The position numbers and the translations under genes are program-made. From UBA10002 sp964373775 (GTDB taxonomy: Bacteria > Patescibacteriota > Minisyncoccia > Phycocordibacterales > UBA10002): 19,901 nt of DNA. The notes beneath the pieces were generated by a model. That model was not told where the DNA came from. It made no database searches and saw only the letters and a list, made by a program, of their open reading frames with translations. The DNA lies in the NCBI GenBank assembly GCA_964373775.1, contig CAYJWA010000012.1, forward strand, positions 1 to 19,901, written 5' to 3'. Shown in pieces: positions 7,110-12,998 of the stretch. Numbering within the stretch: position 1 is the first letter of the stretch; every line of letters begins with the position of its first letter.

Positions 7110-7214
7110 CTTTTACATTCTTATGTAAAAGTCCGGAAGGGGTCGGGGAAACTGTAGTTTCCCCGTGAAGGAGAACAGCGACCGGAGGGAGCGCTGAGGA
7201 CCGTGGGTCCTCAG
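7110..7214. repeat. Array of three perfect hairpins in the convergent gap
   Basis: Three perfect inverted repeats follow each other: CTTTTACAT/ATGTAAAAG (7110-7131), CGGGGAAACT/AGTTTCCCCG (7144-7165, 2-base loop) and CTGAGGACC/GGTCCTCAG (7194-7214, 3-base loop). With the terminators on both sides this makes five consecutive hairpins in about 190 bases. The sequence 7137-7166 recurs in reverse orientation at 10428-10457 with 27 of 30 bases identical. Confidence 0.8.
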
Positions 7215-7254
7215 AATTAAAATTGCCAAGCTTTATATCTTGGCAATTTTAATT
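7215..7254 (-). terminator. Terminator overlapping the rplU stop codon
   Basis: Perfect 16-bp arms (7215-7230 and 7239-7254) with an 8-base loop. The upstream arm is the end of the rplU coding sequence (codons for KIKIAK) and the TAA stop lies in the loop. On the minus strand the stem core TTGCCAAG/CTTGGCAA is followed by TTTTAATT, giving an intrinsic terminator whose T-run also pairs into the stem base. Confidence 0.75.
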
Positions 7255-7547
7255 TTCATATACTGCTGACGGTGGCCGCGGAGCTTGAAGTAGCGGCTCT
7301 TGGCTTTGTACTTGATGACCTCAATTTTGCGGTCGCGGCCAGCTTCAGTAATCTCGGCCTGCACTTTGGCCCCTGCGATGTAGGGAGCGCCAACGGTTGT
7401 GTCTGCACCATCATCCTGAAGAAGCACCTTGTCAAAGGTAACCGTGTCGCCCTTTTTGAAATCGCCGGAAAGTTTCTCTATCCTCACCGAGTCCCCCGCC
7501 GCGACCTTATACTGTTTTCCGCCTGTTTCAATAACGACAAAAGTCAT
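7233..7547 (-). CDS. rplU: 50S ribosomal protein L21
   Basis: 104 residues, normal length for bacterial L21, which binds 23S rRNA. Seen: MTFVVIETGGKQYKVAAGD at the N-terminus and the basic C-terminal KYKAKSRYFKLRGHRQQYMKIKIAKI segment (residues 79-104), with KYKAKSRYFKLRGHRQQY typical of the family. The ATG at 7547 is chosen because the conserved fold starts there; an upstream in-frame extension of 18 residues is unlike L21. The usual partner rpmA (L27) is not next to it. The stop codon lies inside the terminator hairpin. A promoter candidate is close upstream, giving a very short leader without Shine-Dalgarno. Confidence 0.96.
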   Translation of the reverse strand: MTFVVIETGGKQYKVAAGDSVRIEKLSGDFKKGDTVTFDKVLLQDDGADTTVGAPYIAGAKVQAEITEAGRDRKIEVIKYKAKSRYFKLRGHRQQYMKIKIAKI

Positions 7548-7557
7548 ATAGCCCGCT

Positions 7558-7586
7558 ATGGTACGCGAAAAAGACCTGAAAAGCAA
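7558..7586 (-). promoter_or_regulatory. Candidate promoter of rplU
   Basis: On the minus strand TTGCTT (7586-7581), a 17-base spacer, then TACCAT (7563-7558). The -10 ends 10 bases before the ATG, so the leader would be only a few bases long. Confidence 0.45.
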
Positions 7587-7618
7587 CTGTTTGTGGTTCA
7601 AACAGGGTCGTTAACTAA

Positions 7619-7705
7619 TCAAGACCTTCGCAACACTTCAAGAGGTGTTTGATAATTAATTCCCCTGTGCAAGCGCTCGCCATTGTAATACGGCAGATAC
7701 CGTGC
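7619..7705 (-). pseudogene. Transposase/integrase C-terminal fragment
   Basis: The minus-strand reading frame ending at the TGA at 7621-7619 encodes YLPYYNGERLHRGINYQTPL followed by EVLRRS. This matches the conserved C-terminal end of DDE integrase-core transposases of the IS3/IS481 type (YNxxRxHxGxxxxTPxEVL). The preceding sequence runs into a run of eight G/C and unlike residues, and there is no catalytic core upstream, so it is a remnant of an insertion sequence. Terminal repeats are not recognisable. Confidence 0.65.
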
Positions 7706-7748
7706 TTGACGGGGGGGGTTGGGAAGGAATCCGCGCGGGCGAGTCCGT

Positions 7749-7788
7749 CGCCCCGCCTCCATATCCCCAGAAAAATAGTGGCGGGGCG
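7749..7788. repeat. GC-rich inverted repeat beside the transposase remnant
   Basis: Perfect 9-bp arms CGCCCCGCC (7749-7757) and GGCGGGGCG (7780-7788) with a 22-base loop. It lies between the transposase remnant and rmuC, a stretch (7706-7836) with no other feature I can support. Confidence 0.5.
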
Positions 7789-7836
7789 CATCAGGAATTC
7801 CGCTCAAAAAGGTTCGCGCAAATGCTAGAATAACAC

Positions 7837-7874
7837 CACACCGCAATCCCGCCGCAAGGCGGGATTGCGGTGTG
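7837..7874. repeat. Palindrome abutting the rmuC stop codon
   Basis: Perfect 17-bp arms CACACCGCAATCCCGCC (7837-7853) and its complement (7858-7874) with a 4-base loop. It ends at the base before the rmuC stop codon. On the rmuC strand the stem is followed by GTGTTATTCT, a poor T-tract, so it may act as a weak terminator or 3'-end stabiliser. Confidence 0.85.
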
Positions 7875-8936
7875 CTATTCTTCCAACATCGGCTTTTCAA
7901 GCGCCAGCGGCTCGAACTCCATCGAACTGCCCGTGATGCGCAAAATATCTTTATCTATTTTCTTGAACTCCTTGCCTGATGCGGTGTAGTGGTTCACGAC
8001 GGTCCCGAGGGCGTTGCCGAGCTTCTGGTGATACTCCTCGTAACTCAAGAGGTGCTTTTGCAAGCTCTCCACATTGGCGCGAATGGCCTTGGCGGATTCT
8101 TCTATCTGGAGCGCTTTCAGCCCCTGCAAGACGGTCTGGAGATACGCGAGGAACGAGGTCGGCGAGACGATAATCACATGCTTTTCCTTAAAAGCGTACT
8201 CTACCAAATCGCGCGTGTTTATCTTCACCGCTCCCACTTGCGCCACCAGCAAGTCATAGTAAATCGCTTCGTGCGGAATAAACATGAACGCAAAGTCCAT
8301 GGTGCCCTCGCTTGGCTTCACATACTTCGCGGTCTCATCAATCCGGCCCTTGAGGTCGGTCTTGAACGCTTTTTCCAAACGTTCGCGCTCCACCGGGTCT
8401 TTCTCCTCCACGAGCCGGTTGTAATTTTCAAGCGAGAACTTTGAGTCAATCGGGATTATCTTCTCCTTCACGAACACCACTGCGTCCACGATGGTGCTGT
8501 CCTTAAATCCGTACTGCATCTGGTACGAGCCGGTCGGGAGAACATTTTTGAGCAAGGTCTCTAAATAGTACTCGCCCAAAATCCCCCGCTGTTTCGGGTT
8601 CTTCAAAATATCCTGCAAGTTCTGCAACTGGTCCGCAAACGACACCACCTGCCGATTCGTCTCATCAAGCTTCACGAGTCCCTCTGTCACTTCTTTAATC
8701 AGGTTCGCGGACTCTCGGAACTGGTTCCGCATCGTCTCCCCCATCTGCTTCGTACTCTCCCCGATTTTGTGGTCAACCGTGCGGGTAAGTTCGTTCATCT
8801 GCTGGAGCAGGAGCTGAAACGCCGGGTCATCGGGCTTTTCTGCCTTCTGTCTGCCGAAACGAAGCAGGAGTATAATAACCACGATTGAGAGGACGGCACC
8901 AAGAGCCGCAAAGATGATCGCAAGGACGGTCTCCAT
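7875..8936 (-). CDS. rmuC: DNA recombination protein RmuC homologue
   Basis: 353 residues, at the short end for the family. RmuC proteins are membrane-anchored, nuclease-fold proteins that limit DNA inversions at short inverted repeats. Seen: one N-terminal membrane helix (3-26), a heptad-rich coiled coil (about 40-110), then the RmuC core with KQRGILGEYYLETLLKNVLP (114-133), DAVVFVKEKIIPIDSKFSLE (151-170), FMFIPHEAIYYDLL and the VIIVSPTSFLAYLQTV segment. RmuC's link to inverted repeats is notable in a genome rich in palindromes, but that is only a contextual remark. A TATAAT box sits six bases before the ATG, so the mRNA is probably leaderless. It is divergent from the YqeY gene. Confidence 0.95.
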   Translation of the reverse strand: METVLAIIFAALGAVLSIVVIILLLRFGRQKAEKPDDPAFQLLLQQMNELTRTVDHKIGESTKQMGETMRNQFRESANLIKEVTEGLVKLDETNRQVVSFADQLQNLQDILKNPKQRGILGEYYLETLLKNVLPTGSYQMQYGFKDSTIVDAVVFVKEKIIPIDSKFSLENYNRLVEEKDPVERERLEKAFKTDLKGRIDETAKYVKPSEGTMDFAFMFIPHEAIYYDLLVAQVGAVKINTRDLVEYAFKEKHVIIVSPTSFLAYLQTVLQGLKALQIEESAKAIRANVESLQKHLLSYEEYHQKLGNALGTVVNHYTASGKEFKKIDKDILRITGSSMEFEPLALEKPMLEE

Positions 8937-8942
8937 GACGAG

Positions 8943-8953
8943 ATTATAGCAGA
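8943..8953 (-). promoter_or_regulatory. Extended -10 promoter giving leaderless rmuC mRNA
   Basis: On the minus strand TGC-TATAAT (TATAAT at 8948-8943) lies exactly six bases before the rmuC ATG, so the predicted start site coincides with the start codon. No good -35 is visible, as expected for an extended -10 promoter. Confidence 0.6.
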
Positions 8954-8954
8954 G

Positions 8955-9063
8955 TTGTGCTAGGATTAAAGGTGCGGGTTAAGATGCCGGATTAGGTTAG
9001 GTTAAGAATCTTTCCAACCGTAACCCTTATTCCAAACTGGTTTCAGCACCCTAACCCCAAACC
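8955..9063. repeat. Word-repeat gap between rmuC and the YqeY gene
   Basis: The gap holds GGTTAAG, GATTAGG, TTAGGTTAAG words on the left (about 8975-9008) and the inverted words CGTAACCCTTA and CACCCTAACCCC on the right (9028-9055). The 7-base period is weaker here than in other gaps. No Shine-Dalgarno precedes the ATG at 9064. Confidence 0.45.
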
Positions 9064-9531
9064 ATGCCACTCACTAAAGACATAGAAACCCAAATCCCCG
9101 AAGCCATGCGGGCAAAGGACAGCGTGCGGCTTACTGTGTTACGGGGCATTAAAGCCGCCTCGGTCAACGAGGTCATTGCAAAGCGGCGCAAGCCGGAGGA
9201 GACGCTCTCGGATGAAGAAACGCTCGCCGTGATAAAGCGGCTCGTGAATCAACACCGGGACTCCATTGAGCAGTTCCGCAAAGGCGGACGGGAGGAACTG
9301 GCGAGAGCCGAGGAAGAGGAACTGATAGTGCTGGAATCCTTTTTGCCAAAGATGATGAGCGCAGACGACATTCGTGCGGTTGCAGAACGAAAAAAGCAAG
9401 AACTCGGCATCGCCGACAAGACCAAAATGGGGAAGCTTATCGGCTCCGTTATGAAAGAATGTACCGGTCGCGCGGATGGCGTTCTGGTAAAATCAGTGGT
9501 AGAAAAACTCCTTGCAAATTCAGCACCGTAA
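9064..9531 (+). CDS. GatB/YqeY domain protein
   Basis: 155 residues, normal for the YqeY family, which shares its helical domain with the tail of the GatB subunit of tRNA amidotransferase; its role is not firmly known, though tRNA binding is suspected. Seen: LTKDIETQIPEAMRAKDSVR near the start, LRGIKAASVNEVIAKR, the helical hairpin with RKGGREELARAEEEELIVLE, SFLPKMMSADDIRAV, and the C-terminal MGKLIGSVMKECTGRADGVL with VKSVVEKLL. It overlaps the convergent glycosylase gene by 12 bases. Confidence 0.92.
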   Translation: MPLTKDIETQIPEAMRAKDSVRLTVLRGIKAASVNEVIAKRRKPEETLSDEETLAVIKRLVNQHRDSIEQFRKGGREELARAEEEELIVLESFLPKMMSADDIRAVAERKKQELGIADKTKMGKLIGSVMKECTGRADGVLVKSVVEKLLANSAP

Positions 9532-10071
9532 AAAGCGATAGGGCTTCTTTGCCCATTCCCCCGCGTACGCCACCCCAATCCGCGGCGCGCGTTGGAATTC
9601 CCTTTCATCTGCCGACCTTCCCGGTTCTATCCACAGTCCGGTCTTGACATTGGCTTTTTTGTTGTTGAAACGTTTGTCAATTTTCAAGAACCGAGTGAGC
9701 CGCGCTGGTCCGTCTAATTTACATCCGACTTCAGCGGCAACCGCTGAAGTCGGATGTAAAGTTCCAGCGCGGATAAGCACTGCCGCCGGGTATCCGACTG
9801 GCCCCGTCACAATGTTCAGCATCCAATGCATCCCGTAGGTGAAATAAACATACCAGAGTCCTGCTTCTCCGAACATTGGCGCGTTTCGCGCTGTCTGCCC
9901 ACGGTTTGCATGCGATGCCTCATCATGGGGCCCATCATACGCTTCCACCTCCGTAATCTCCAACCGAATTAGCTTCCGCCCCTGCCGTCGGCACAGAAGA
10001 CAGCCCAGTAGATCCTCGGCCACGGCGAGCGTTGGTCGGTTGAAAAAATCTTGCTTTAATACTTTCCCCAT
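9520..10071 (-). CDS. mpg: 3-methyladenine DNA glycosylase (AAG/MPG family)
   Basis: 183 residues. Monofunctional DNA glycosylase that removes alkylated and deaminated purines to start base excision repair. Seen: LAVAEDLLGCLL (15-26), the active-site segment ITEVEAYDGPHDEASHANRG (39-58) with the catalytic Glu43 and Tyr45 by comparison with human AAG Glu125/Tyr127, MFGEAGLWYVYFTYGMHWML (66-85), PAAVLIRAG (95-103), and RIGVAYAGEWAKKPYRF at the end. Residues 104-118 are encoded by a perfect 43-base palindrome (9718-9760) placed where other family members have the EPxxG linker before GPxxL. The frame is intact. The 3' end overlaps the YqeY gene by 12 bases. Start ATG at 10071, no Shine-Dalgarno. 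Confidence 0.95.
   Translation of the reverse strand: MGKVLKQDFFNRPTLAVAEDLLGCLLCRRQGRKLIRLEITEVEAYDGPHDEASHANRGQTARNAPMFGEAGLWYVYFTYGMHWMLNIVTGPVGYPAAVLIRAGTLHPTSAVAAEVGCKLDGPARLTRFLKIDKRFNNKKANVKTGLWIEPGRSADEREFQRAPRIGVAYAGEWAKKPYRFLRC
9718..9760. repeat. Perfect 43-base palindrome inserted in frame in the glycosylase gene
   Basis: Perfect 20-bp arms (9718-9737 and 9741-9760) around a 3-base loop. The core half-site is ACATCCGACTTCAGCGG. Translated on the minus strand it gives LHPTSAVAAEVGCK (residues 105-118). The half-site can be aligned with that of recR (CATCTGATTC versus CATCCGACTT), differing there only by transitions. Confidence 0.95.
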
Positions 10072-10082
10072 CGGTCATATTT

Positions 10083-10111
10083 TTGCCGATTTTCAGAAAA
10101 ATTGCTATAGT
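10083..10111 (+). promoter_or_regulatory. Promoter of the tRNA-Glu gene
   Basis: TTGCCG (10083-10088), a 17-base spacer and TATAGT (10106-10111) preceded by a TGC extension. Transcription would start near 10118, about 78 bases upstream of the mature tRNA. It lies divergent from the glycosylase gene. Confidence 0.55.
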
Positions 10112-10195
10112 TTTTCTGCTTTTGGCATTTAGTGTTTGGCTAAATCAATTCGGCTTAGGAGAATTGACCGCCAAATCTGCCTTAGGCGGATTTTC

Positions 10196-10270
10196 GGCCT
10201 CATCGTCTAGCCTGGCCCAGGACACGAGATTCTCAATCTCGGAACATGGGTTCGAATCCCATTGAGGTCA
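10196..10270 (+). tRNA. tRNA-Glu (anticodon CUC)
   Basis: Complete cloverleaf. Acceptor arm GGCCTCA (10196-10202) pairs with TGAGGTC (10263-10269) with one G-U; discriminator A at 10270. Anticodon stem CGAGA/TCTCG encloses loop TTCTCAA with anticodon CTC at 10232-10234, which reads GAG. T arm ATGGG-TTCGAAT-CCCAT (10246-10262). The 3' CCA is not encoded and must be added after transcription. Confidence 0.96.
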
Positions 10271-10286
10271 AAATTCTCATTTTTAA

Positions 10287-10324
10287 TTCTCCCCAAACTC
10301 TCCGACCGGAGAGTTTGGGGAGAA
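10287..10324. repeat. Perfect palindrome downstream of tRNA-Glu
   Basis: Perfect 18-bp arms (10287-10304 and 10307-10324; half-site TTCTCCCCAAACTCTCCG) with a 2-base loop, 16 bases after the tRNA. There is no T-run after it. It could help end the tRNA transcript but looks like the other near-loopless palindromes in the window. Confidence 0.9.
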
Positions 10325-10335
10325 CGGACAGAATG

Positions 10336-10457
10336 GTGAGATACAGCATCTCACAGAAACAAACCCACACTAAATGTTTGCTCCAGAGCAGAAAGACTTA
10401 AAACCCTCGGTTTCAAGAACTTCCGATACGGGGAAGCGAGAGTTTCCCCGACCCCTT
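10336..10457. repeat. Hairpins between tRNA-Glu and rpsI, with second copy of a 30-base repeat
   Basis: The gap to rpsI holds a 7-bp hairpin GTGAGAT/ATCTCAC (10336-10354) and, at 10428-10457, a copy of the 30-base element found in reverse at 7137-7166 (27 of 30 identical; both end in TTTCCCCGACCCCTT and form a GGGGAA/TTCCCC hairpin). Both copies lie downstream of a ribosomal protein gene. Read on the rpsI strand the second could contribute to 3'-end formation, but no T-run follows. Confidence 0.65.
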
Positions 10458-10474
10458 TCGCCCCATTGGTCTCG

Positions 10475-10885
10475 CTATCGCTTTGACCACTGCGGAGATT
10501 TCCGCGCCTTCTTGAGTCCAAACTTGCGGCGCTCCTTGGCGCGCGGGTCGCGCTTCAGGAAGCCCGCTTTTTTTAACTTCTTCCGGAGCTGCAAGTCGTG
10601 AGCAATAAGCGCACGGGCCATTGCATGACGAAGCGCCTCTGCTTGGGCCGAGAGCCCTCCGCCCCCAATCCGCGCCGTGATTCTGAAGCGGTGCATTGCT
10701 TTGGCTTTTGCGATTGCTTCAGTCGCGACCCGCCTCTGCTCGGTGGTCTTAAAATAGGCCCCACTATCCTTTCCGTTCACCGTTACAGAAGGTTTTGCGT
10801 CCACCCTGATGCGAACGCGGGCAATCGCGGTCTTCCGCCGGCCAACGGCTTCTATATATGTTGTTTTTTTATTACCCGCTTCCAT
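10475..10885 (-). CDS. rpsI: 30S ribosomal protein S9
   Basis: 136 residues, normal length. S9 contacts the P-site tRNA through its extreme C-terminus. Seen: EAVGRRKTAIARVRI (12-26), VNGKDSGAYF (36-45), ITARIGGGGLSAQAEALRHA (69-88) and the basic tail RKFGLKKARKSPQWSKR ending in the universal SKR. Last gene of the alpha-operon run, behind rplM as in most bacteria. Confidence 0.98.
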   Translation of the reverse strand: MEAGNKKTTYIEAVGRRKTAIARVRIRVDAKPSVTVNGKDSGAYFKTTEQRRVATEAIAKAKAMHRFRITARIGGGGLSAQAEALRHAMARALIAHDLQLRKKLKKAGFLKRDPRAKERRKFGLKKARKSPQWSKR

Positions 10886-10887
10886 AT

Positions 10888-10965
10888 TTCTATACTGTAA
10901 GGGTAATCTTCATTCGATTGAATCAAATATCGAATATCTAATCTCGAAAAATAAGCAAATATGAA
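10888..10965. repeat. 7-base-period A/T-rich block between rplM and rpsI
   Basis: In the 95-base gap the words AATATCG, AATATCT, AATCTCG and then ATGAAAT follow one another at seven-base steps (about 10926-10972). There is no Shine-Dalgarno before rpsI. Confidence 0.5.
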
Positions 10966-10980
10966 ATACCGAACTCCCTG

Positions 10981-11328
10981 TTAACTTCGCACGGTTAACC
11001 TCTTGATTAACCTTGACCGTTGTCTATTCCGGGGGAGCATTCCCAGAACAACCTTGCGCAGAAGCTCCCCATACCCTTTTTTTTCGATAAACTCCTTCAT
11101 ACTTATTTCGCGCCTTCCACCCGGGTACCCAGAGTAACGATTATACCGCGTCTCGTCTTTTTTTTTCTCAGAGAGCGCAAGCGCACTCGCGTTCGCTATT
11201 TCCACGGTGCAATCCGGAAGTTCGTTTCTTGCAAAGTCCGGCCTTCCCTTCCCGCGCAAAAGAGCCGCTGCCTCGCTCGCGACTCGTCCCAGCTTTTTTC
11301 CTTGAGCATCAATGGTATATTTTGCCAT
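10981..11328 (-). CDS. rplM: 50S ribosomal protein L13, short form
   Basis: 115 residues, against about 142 in most bacteria. L13 is an early assembly protein of the 50S subunit. Seen: the N-terminal YTIDAQGKKLGRVASEAAAL (4-23), ALLRGKG, RYNRYSGYPGGRREISMKEF, and VVLGMLPRNRQRSRLIKRL near the end. The short N-terminus and the missing C-terminal tail after the LPRN helix (usual LKVYxGxxHPHxAQxP) explain the length. The stop is in a normal spacer before rpsI, so this looks like a fixed shortening rather than a broken gene. Confidence 0.95.
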   Translation of the reverse strand: MAKYTIDAQGKKLGRVASEAAALLRGKGRPDFARNELPDCTVEIANASALALSEKKKDETRYNRYSGYPGGRREISMKEFIEKKGYGELLRKVVLGMLPRNRQRSRLIKRLTVRS

Positions 11329-11330
11329 AA

Positions 11331-11410
11331 GCGTTTAGAGTTTAGCGTTTAGCGTTTAGTAAAGAGGTTTCTTCTCGTGTCCCTGCTAGTCGCTAACCGC
11401 TAATCGCTTC
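11331..11410. repeat. Inverted 7-base-period blocks between rplQ and rplM
   Basis: Four units of GTTTAGn (about 11333-11360, next to the rplM start) face three units CTAnnCG (11386-11406, next to the rplQ stop). The arms AGCGTTTAGCG (11344-11354) and CGCTAACCGCT (11391-11401) pair at 10 of 11 positions, and other registers are possible because of the period. Confidence 0.8.
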
Positions 11411-11411
11411 T

Positions 11412-11762
11412 CTACACTAGTTCTATCACCGCCATCCTCGCCCCGTCGCTTCTGCGCGCGCCGGCTTTTATGACGCGCGTATAACCGCCGTTGCGGGAGA
11501 TGTATTTCGGCGCAACCTCCGCGTACAACTTCGCAAGACCCGCGCTCCCGCCCAGGCGCGAAACAACGAGGCGCCGAGACGCAACCGTGTTCTGCCGCGC
11601 ACCCGTAATCAGCCGCTCGGCGAAGGGACGAAGCGCTTTTGCCCTGGCTTCTGTTGTGCGAATGCTGCCGTCGCGAAAAAGCGAACGCGCAAGTGTCCGC
11701 AGCAGCGCTTTTCGCTGATTCCGTTCCCGGCCGAACTTTTTCACTCGGTTGTGATGACGCAT
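11412..11762 (-). CDS. rplQ: 50S ribosomal protein L17
   Basis: 116 residues, normal for bacterial L17, which sits near the peptide exit tunnel. Seen: MRHHNRVKKFGRERNQRKAL at the start (family MRHRxxxxKLGRxxxHRxAL), LLRTLARSLFRDGSIRTTEARAK, LRPFAERLITGAR, and the C-terminal GGYTRVIKAGARRSDGARMA with VIELV. Start ATG at 11762 is set by the family N-terminus; a few extra upstream codons are rejected. Confidence 0.97.
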   Translation of the reverse strand: MRHHNRVKKFGRERNQRKALLRTLARSLFRDGSIRTTEARAKALRPFAERLITGARQNTVASRRLVVSRLGGSAGLAKLYAEVAPKYISRNGGYTRVIKAGARRSDGARMAVIELV

Positions 11763-11764
11763 AC

Positions 11765-11862
11765 GATTAAAGCTCGAGGCTCTAAGCACTAAGTTCGAAG
11801 AAGATTTAAAGCTTTCAATTCCTAAGGAGTCTGAACCCTTCGAGCTTCGAACTTAGAGCTTT
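11765..11862. repeat. Inverted 7-base-period blocks between rpoA and rplQ
   Basis: Units AAGnnCG/AGGCTCT/AAGCACT at seven-base steps (11770-11802) face units TCGAGCT, TCGAACT, TAGAGCT (11840-11860). A perfect 12-bp inverted repeat CTAAGTTCGAAG (11789-11800) and CTTCGAACTTAG (11845-11856) links the blocks. Confidence 0.8.
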
Positions 11863-11865
11863 CTC

Positions 11866-12837
11866 CTACTTTAGCGTGATTCCCATTCCCCCCAAGACCT
11901 TCTTTATCTCCTGCACGCCTTTGGTGCCCAATCCGTCAATATCCAAAATATCCTCTTCCTTCTTGCGAACGAGCCCGCCGAGAGTCCGAATGTTTGCTCC
12001 TGCGAGCGCGTTCGCGGTCCGAACAGAAAACCCAAGCGTCTCAATGCGGGTTTTCAGCAATTCCGTGTCAATCTCTTTTCTCGGGAGCTTCGCCTCTTCC
12101 GTTTCACCGACCACTTCCTTCACGAGCGCGGAATCTTCTGCCGGTTCCTCAAATCCGATAATCGCCTTAAGCTGGACAATCATGATTTCTATTGAGCGCT
12201 CCAGTGCCTCGCGGGCCGTGAGAGACCCATCCGTCTCAATAAAAATCCTCAAACGGTTAAAATCAGTGCGGTTGCCGACGCGCATGTTCTCTACCTCATA
12301 ATTTACCCTCCGAATGGGGGAAAAGATGGCGTCCAGAGAAATAGCTCCAATCTCCACCCGCTCTTTCTGAATGACCTCCTTGGGAACATACCCGAGTCCT
12401 TTCTCCACCCGAAGCTCCATATCAAGTTCTGCGCCTTTTTCCGTGAGCGTCGCGACGGGCTGGTCGGGATTCAAAATGCCCACCTGTCCGGGCACGGTTA
12501 GGTCCGCGGCGGTAACAGCGCGGACTCCTTTCACCTTAAGGGAGAGCGTCTGTGGCTCATCGCTGTACATGACGAACCGTATCCGCTTCAGATTCAGGAT
12601 AATGGCAACAACATCTTCCCTGACTCCTGCAATAGTGGAAAACTCATGCGGTACCCCCGCAATTTTAATGCTTGTGAGCGCGGCTCCCGGAAGCGAAGAG
12701 AGAATGATGCGCCGAAGCGAATTGCCCAATGTATGTCCATAGCCCGGATACAGCCCGTCAATTTCATACGAGCCGGAAAAACTATCCTCCTTGACAGCGC
12801 GTGGTTTGGAAGGAAACCCGATGCTCCAATCAGCCAT
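11866..12837 (-). CDS. rpoA: RNA polymerase subunit alpha
   Basis: 323 residues, normal length. Dimerises to scaffold RNA polymerase assembly; the C-terminal domain contacts upstream promoter DNA and activators. Seen: N-terminal domain with GLYPGYGHTLGNSLRRIILS (about 29-48), GAALTSIKIAGVPHEFSTIA, EDVVAIILNLKRI, and SLDAIFSPIRRVNYEVENMR; an acidic linker about 235-250; then the C-terminal helix-hairpin-helix domain with LGFSVRTANALAGANIRTLG and DIDGLGTKGVQEIKKVL. The ATG at 12837 is chosen over an in-frame TTG seven codons upstream. Placed between rpsD and rplQ as in the canonical alpha operon. Confidence 0.98.
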   Translation of the reverse strand: MADWSIGFPSKPRAVKEDSFSGSYEIDGLYPGYGHTLGNSLRRIILSSLPGAALTSIKIAGVPHEFSTIAGVREDVVAIILNLKRIRFVMYSDEPQTLSLKVKGVRAVTAADLTVPGQVGILNPDQPVATLTEKGAELDMELRVEKGLGYVPKEVIQKERVEIGAISLDAIFSPIRRVNYEVENMRVGNRTDFNRLRIFIETDGSLTAREALERSIEIMIVQLKAIIGFEEPAEDSALVKEVVGETEEAKLPRKEIDTELLKTRIETLGFSVRTANALAGANIRTLGGLVRKKEEDILDIDGLGTKGVQEIKKVLGGMGITLK

Positions 12838-12998
12838 AGAGATAAGGGCGAGAAACAATTATGCGCGGCGGCGCCGATACAAAAAAGGAGGTCGCCATAA
12901 CACAATCATCCTCATCCCCCTGTTATTAGTTTTTAATGATTCGTTGGTACGGAAAGGATATAAACAGTGAGGATACCTTATTACGCGAAATCTTGCAA

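Noticed and set aside
7548..7601. N-terminal extension of L21 by 18 residues
   Set aside because: The extension does not resemble L21 and would include the putative promoter -10 box.
7698..7705. Run of eight G as a programmed slippage site
   Set aside because: It lies in a degraded transposase remnant with no reading frame upstream that it would join.
10168..10189. CCGCC/GGCGG inverted repeat just before tRNA-Glu as an attachment or regulatory site
   Set aside because: Arms are only five bases, which is expected often by chance.
10083..10265. A 60-codon TTG-start frame with a signal-peptide-like beginning
   Set aside because: It runs through the whole tRNA-Glu gene and starts inside the tRNA promoter; the hydrophobic start is likely coincidence.
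12838..12858. TTG start for rpoA seven codons upstream
   Set aside because: The conserved protein begins at the ATG at 12837 and the extra residues are not alpha-like.
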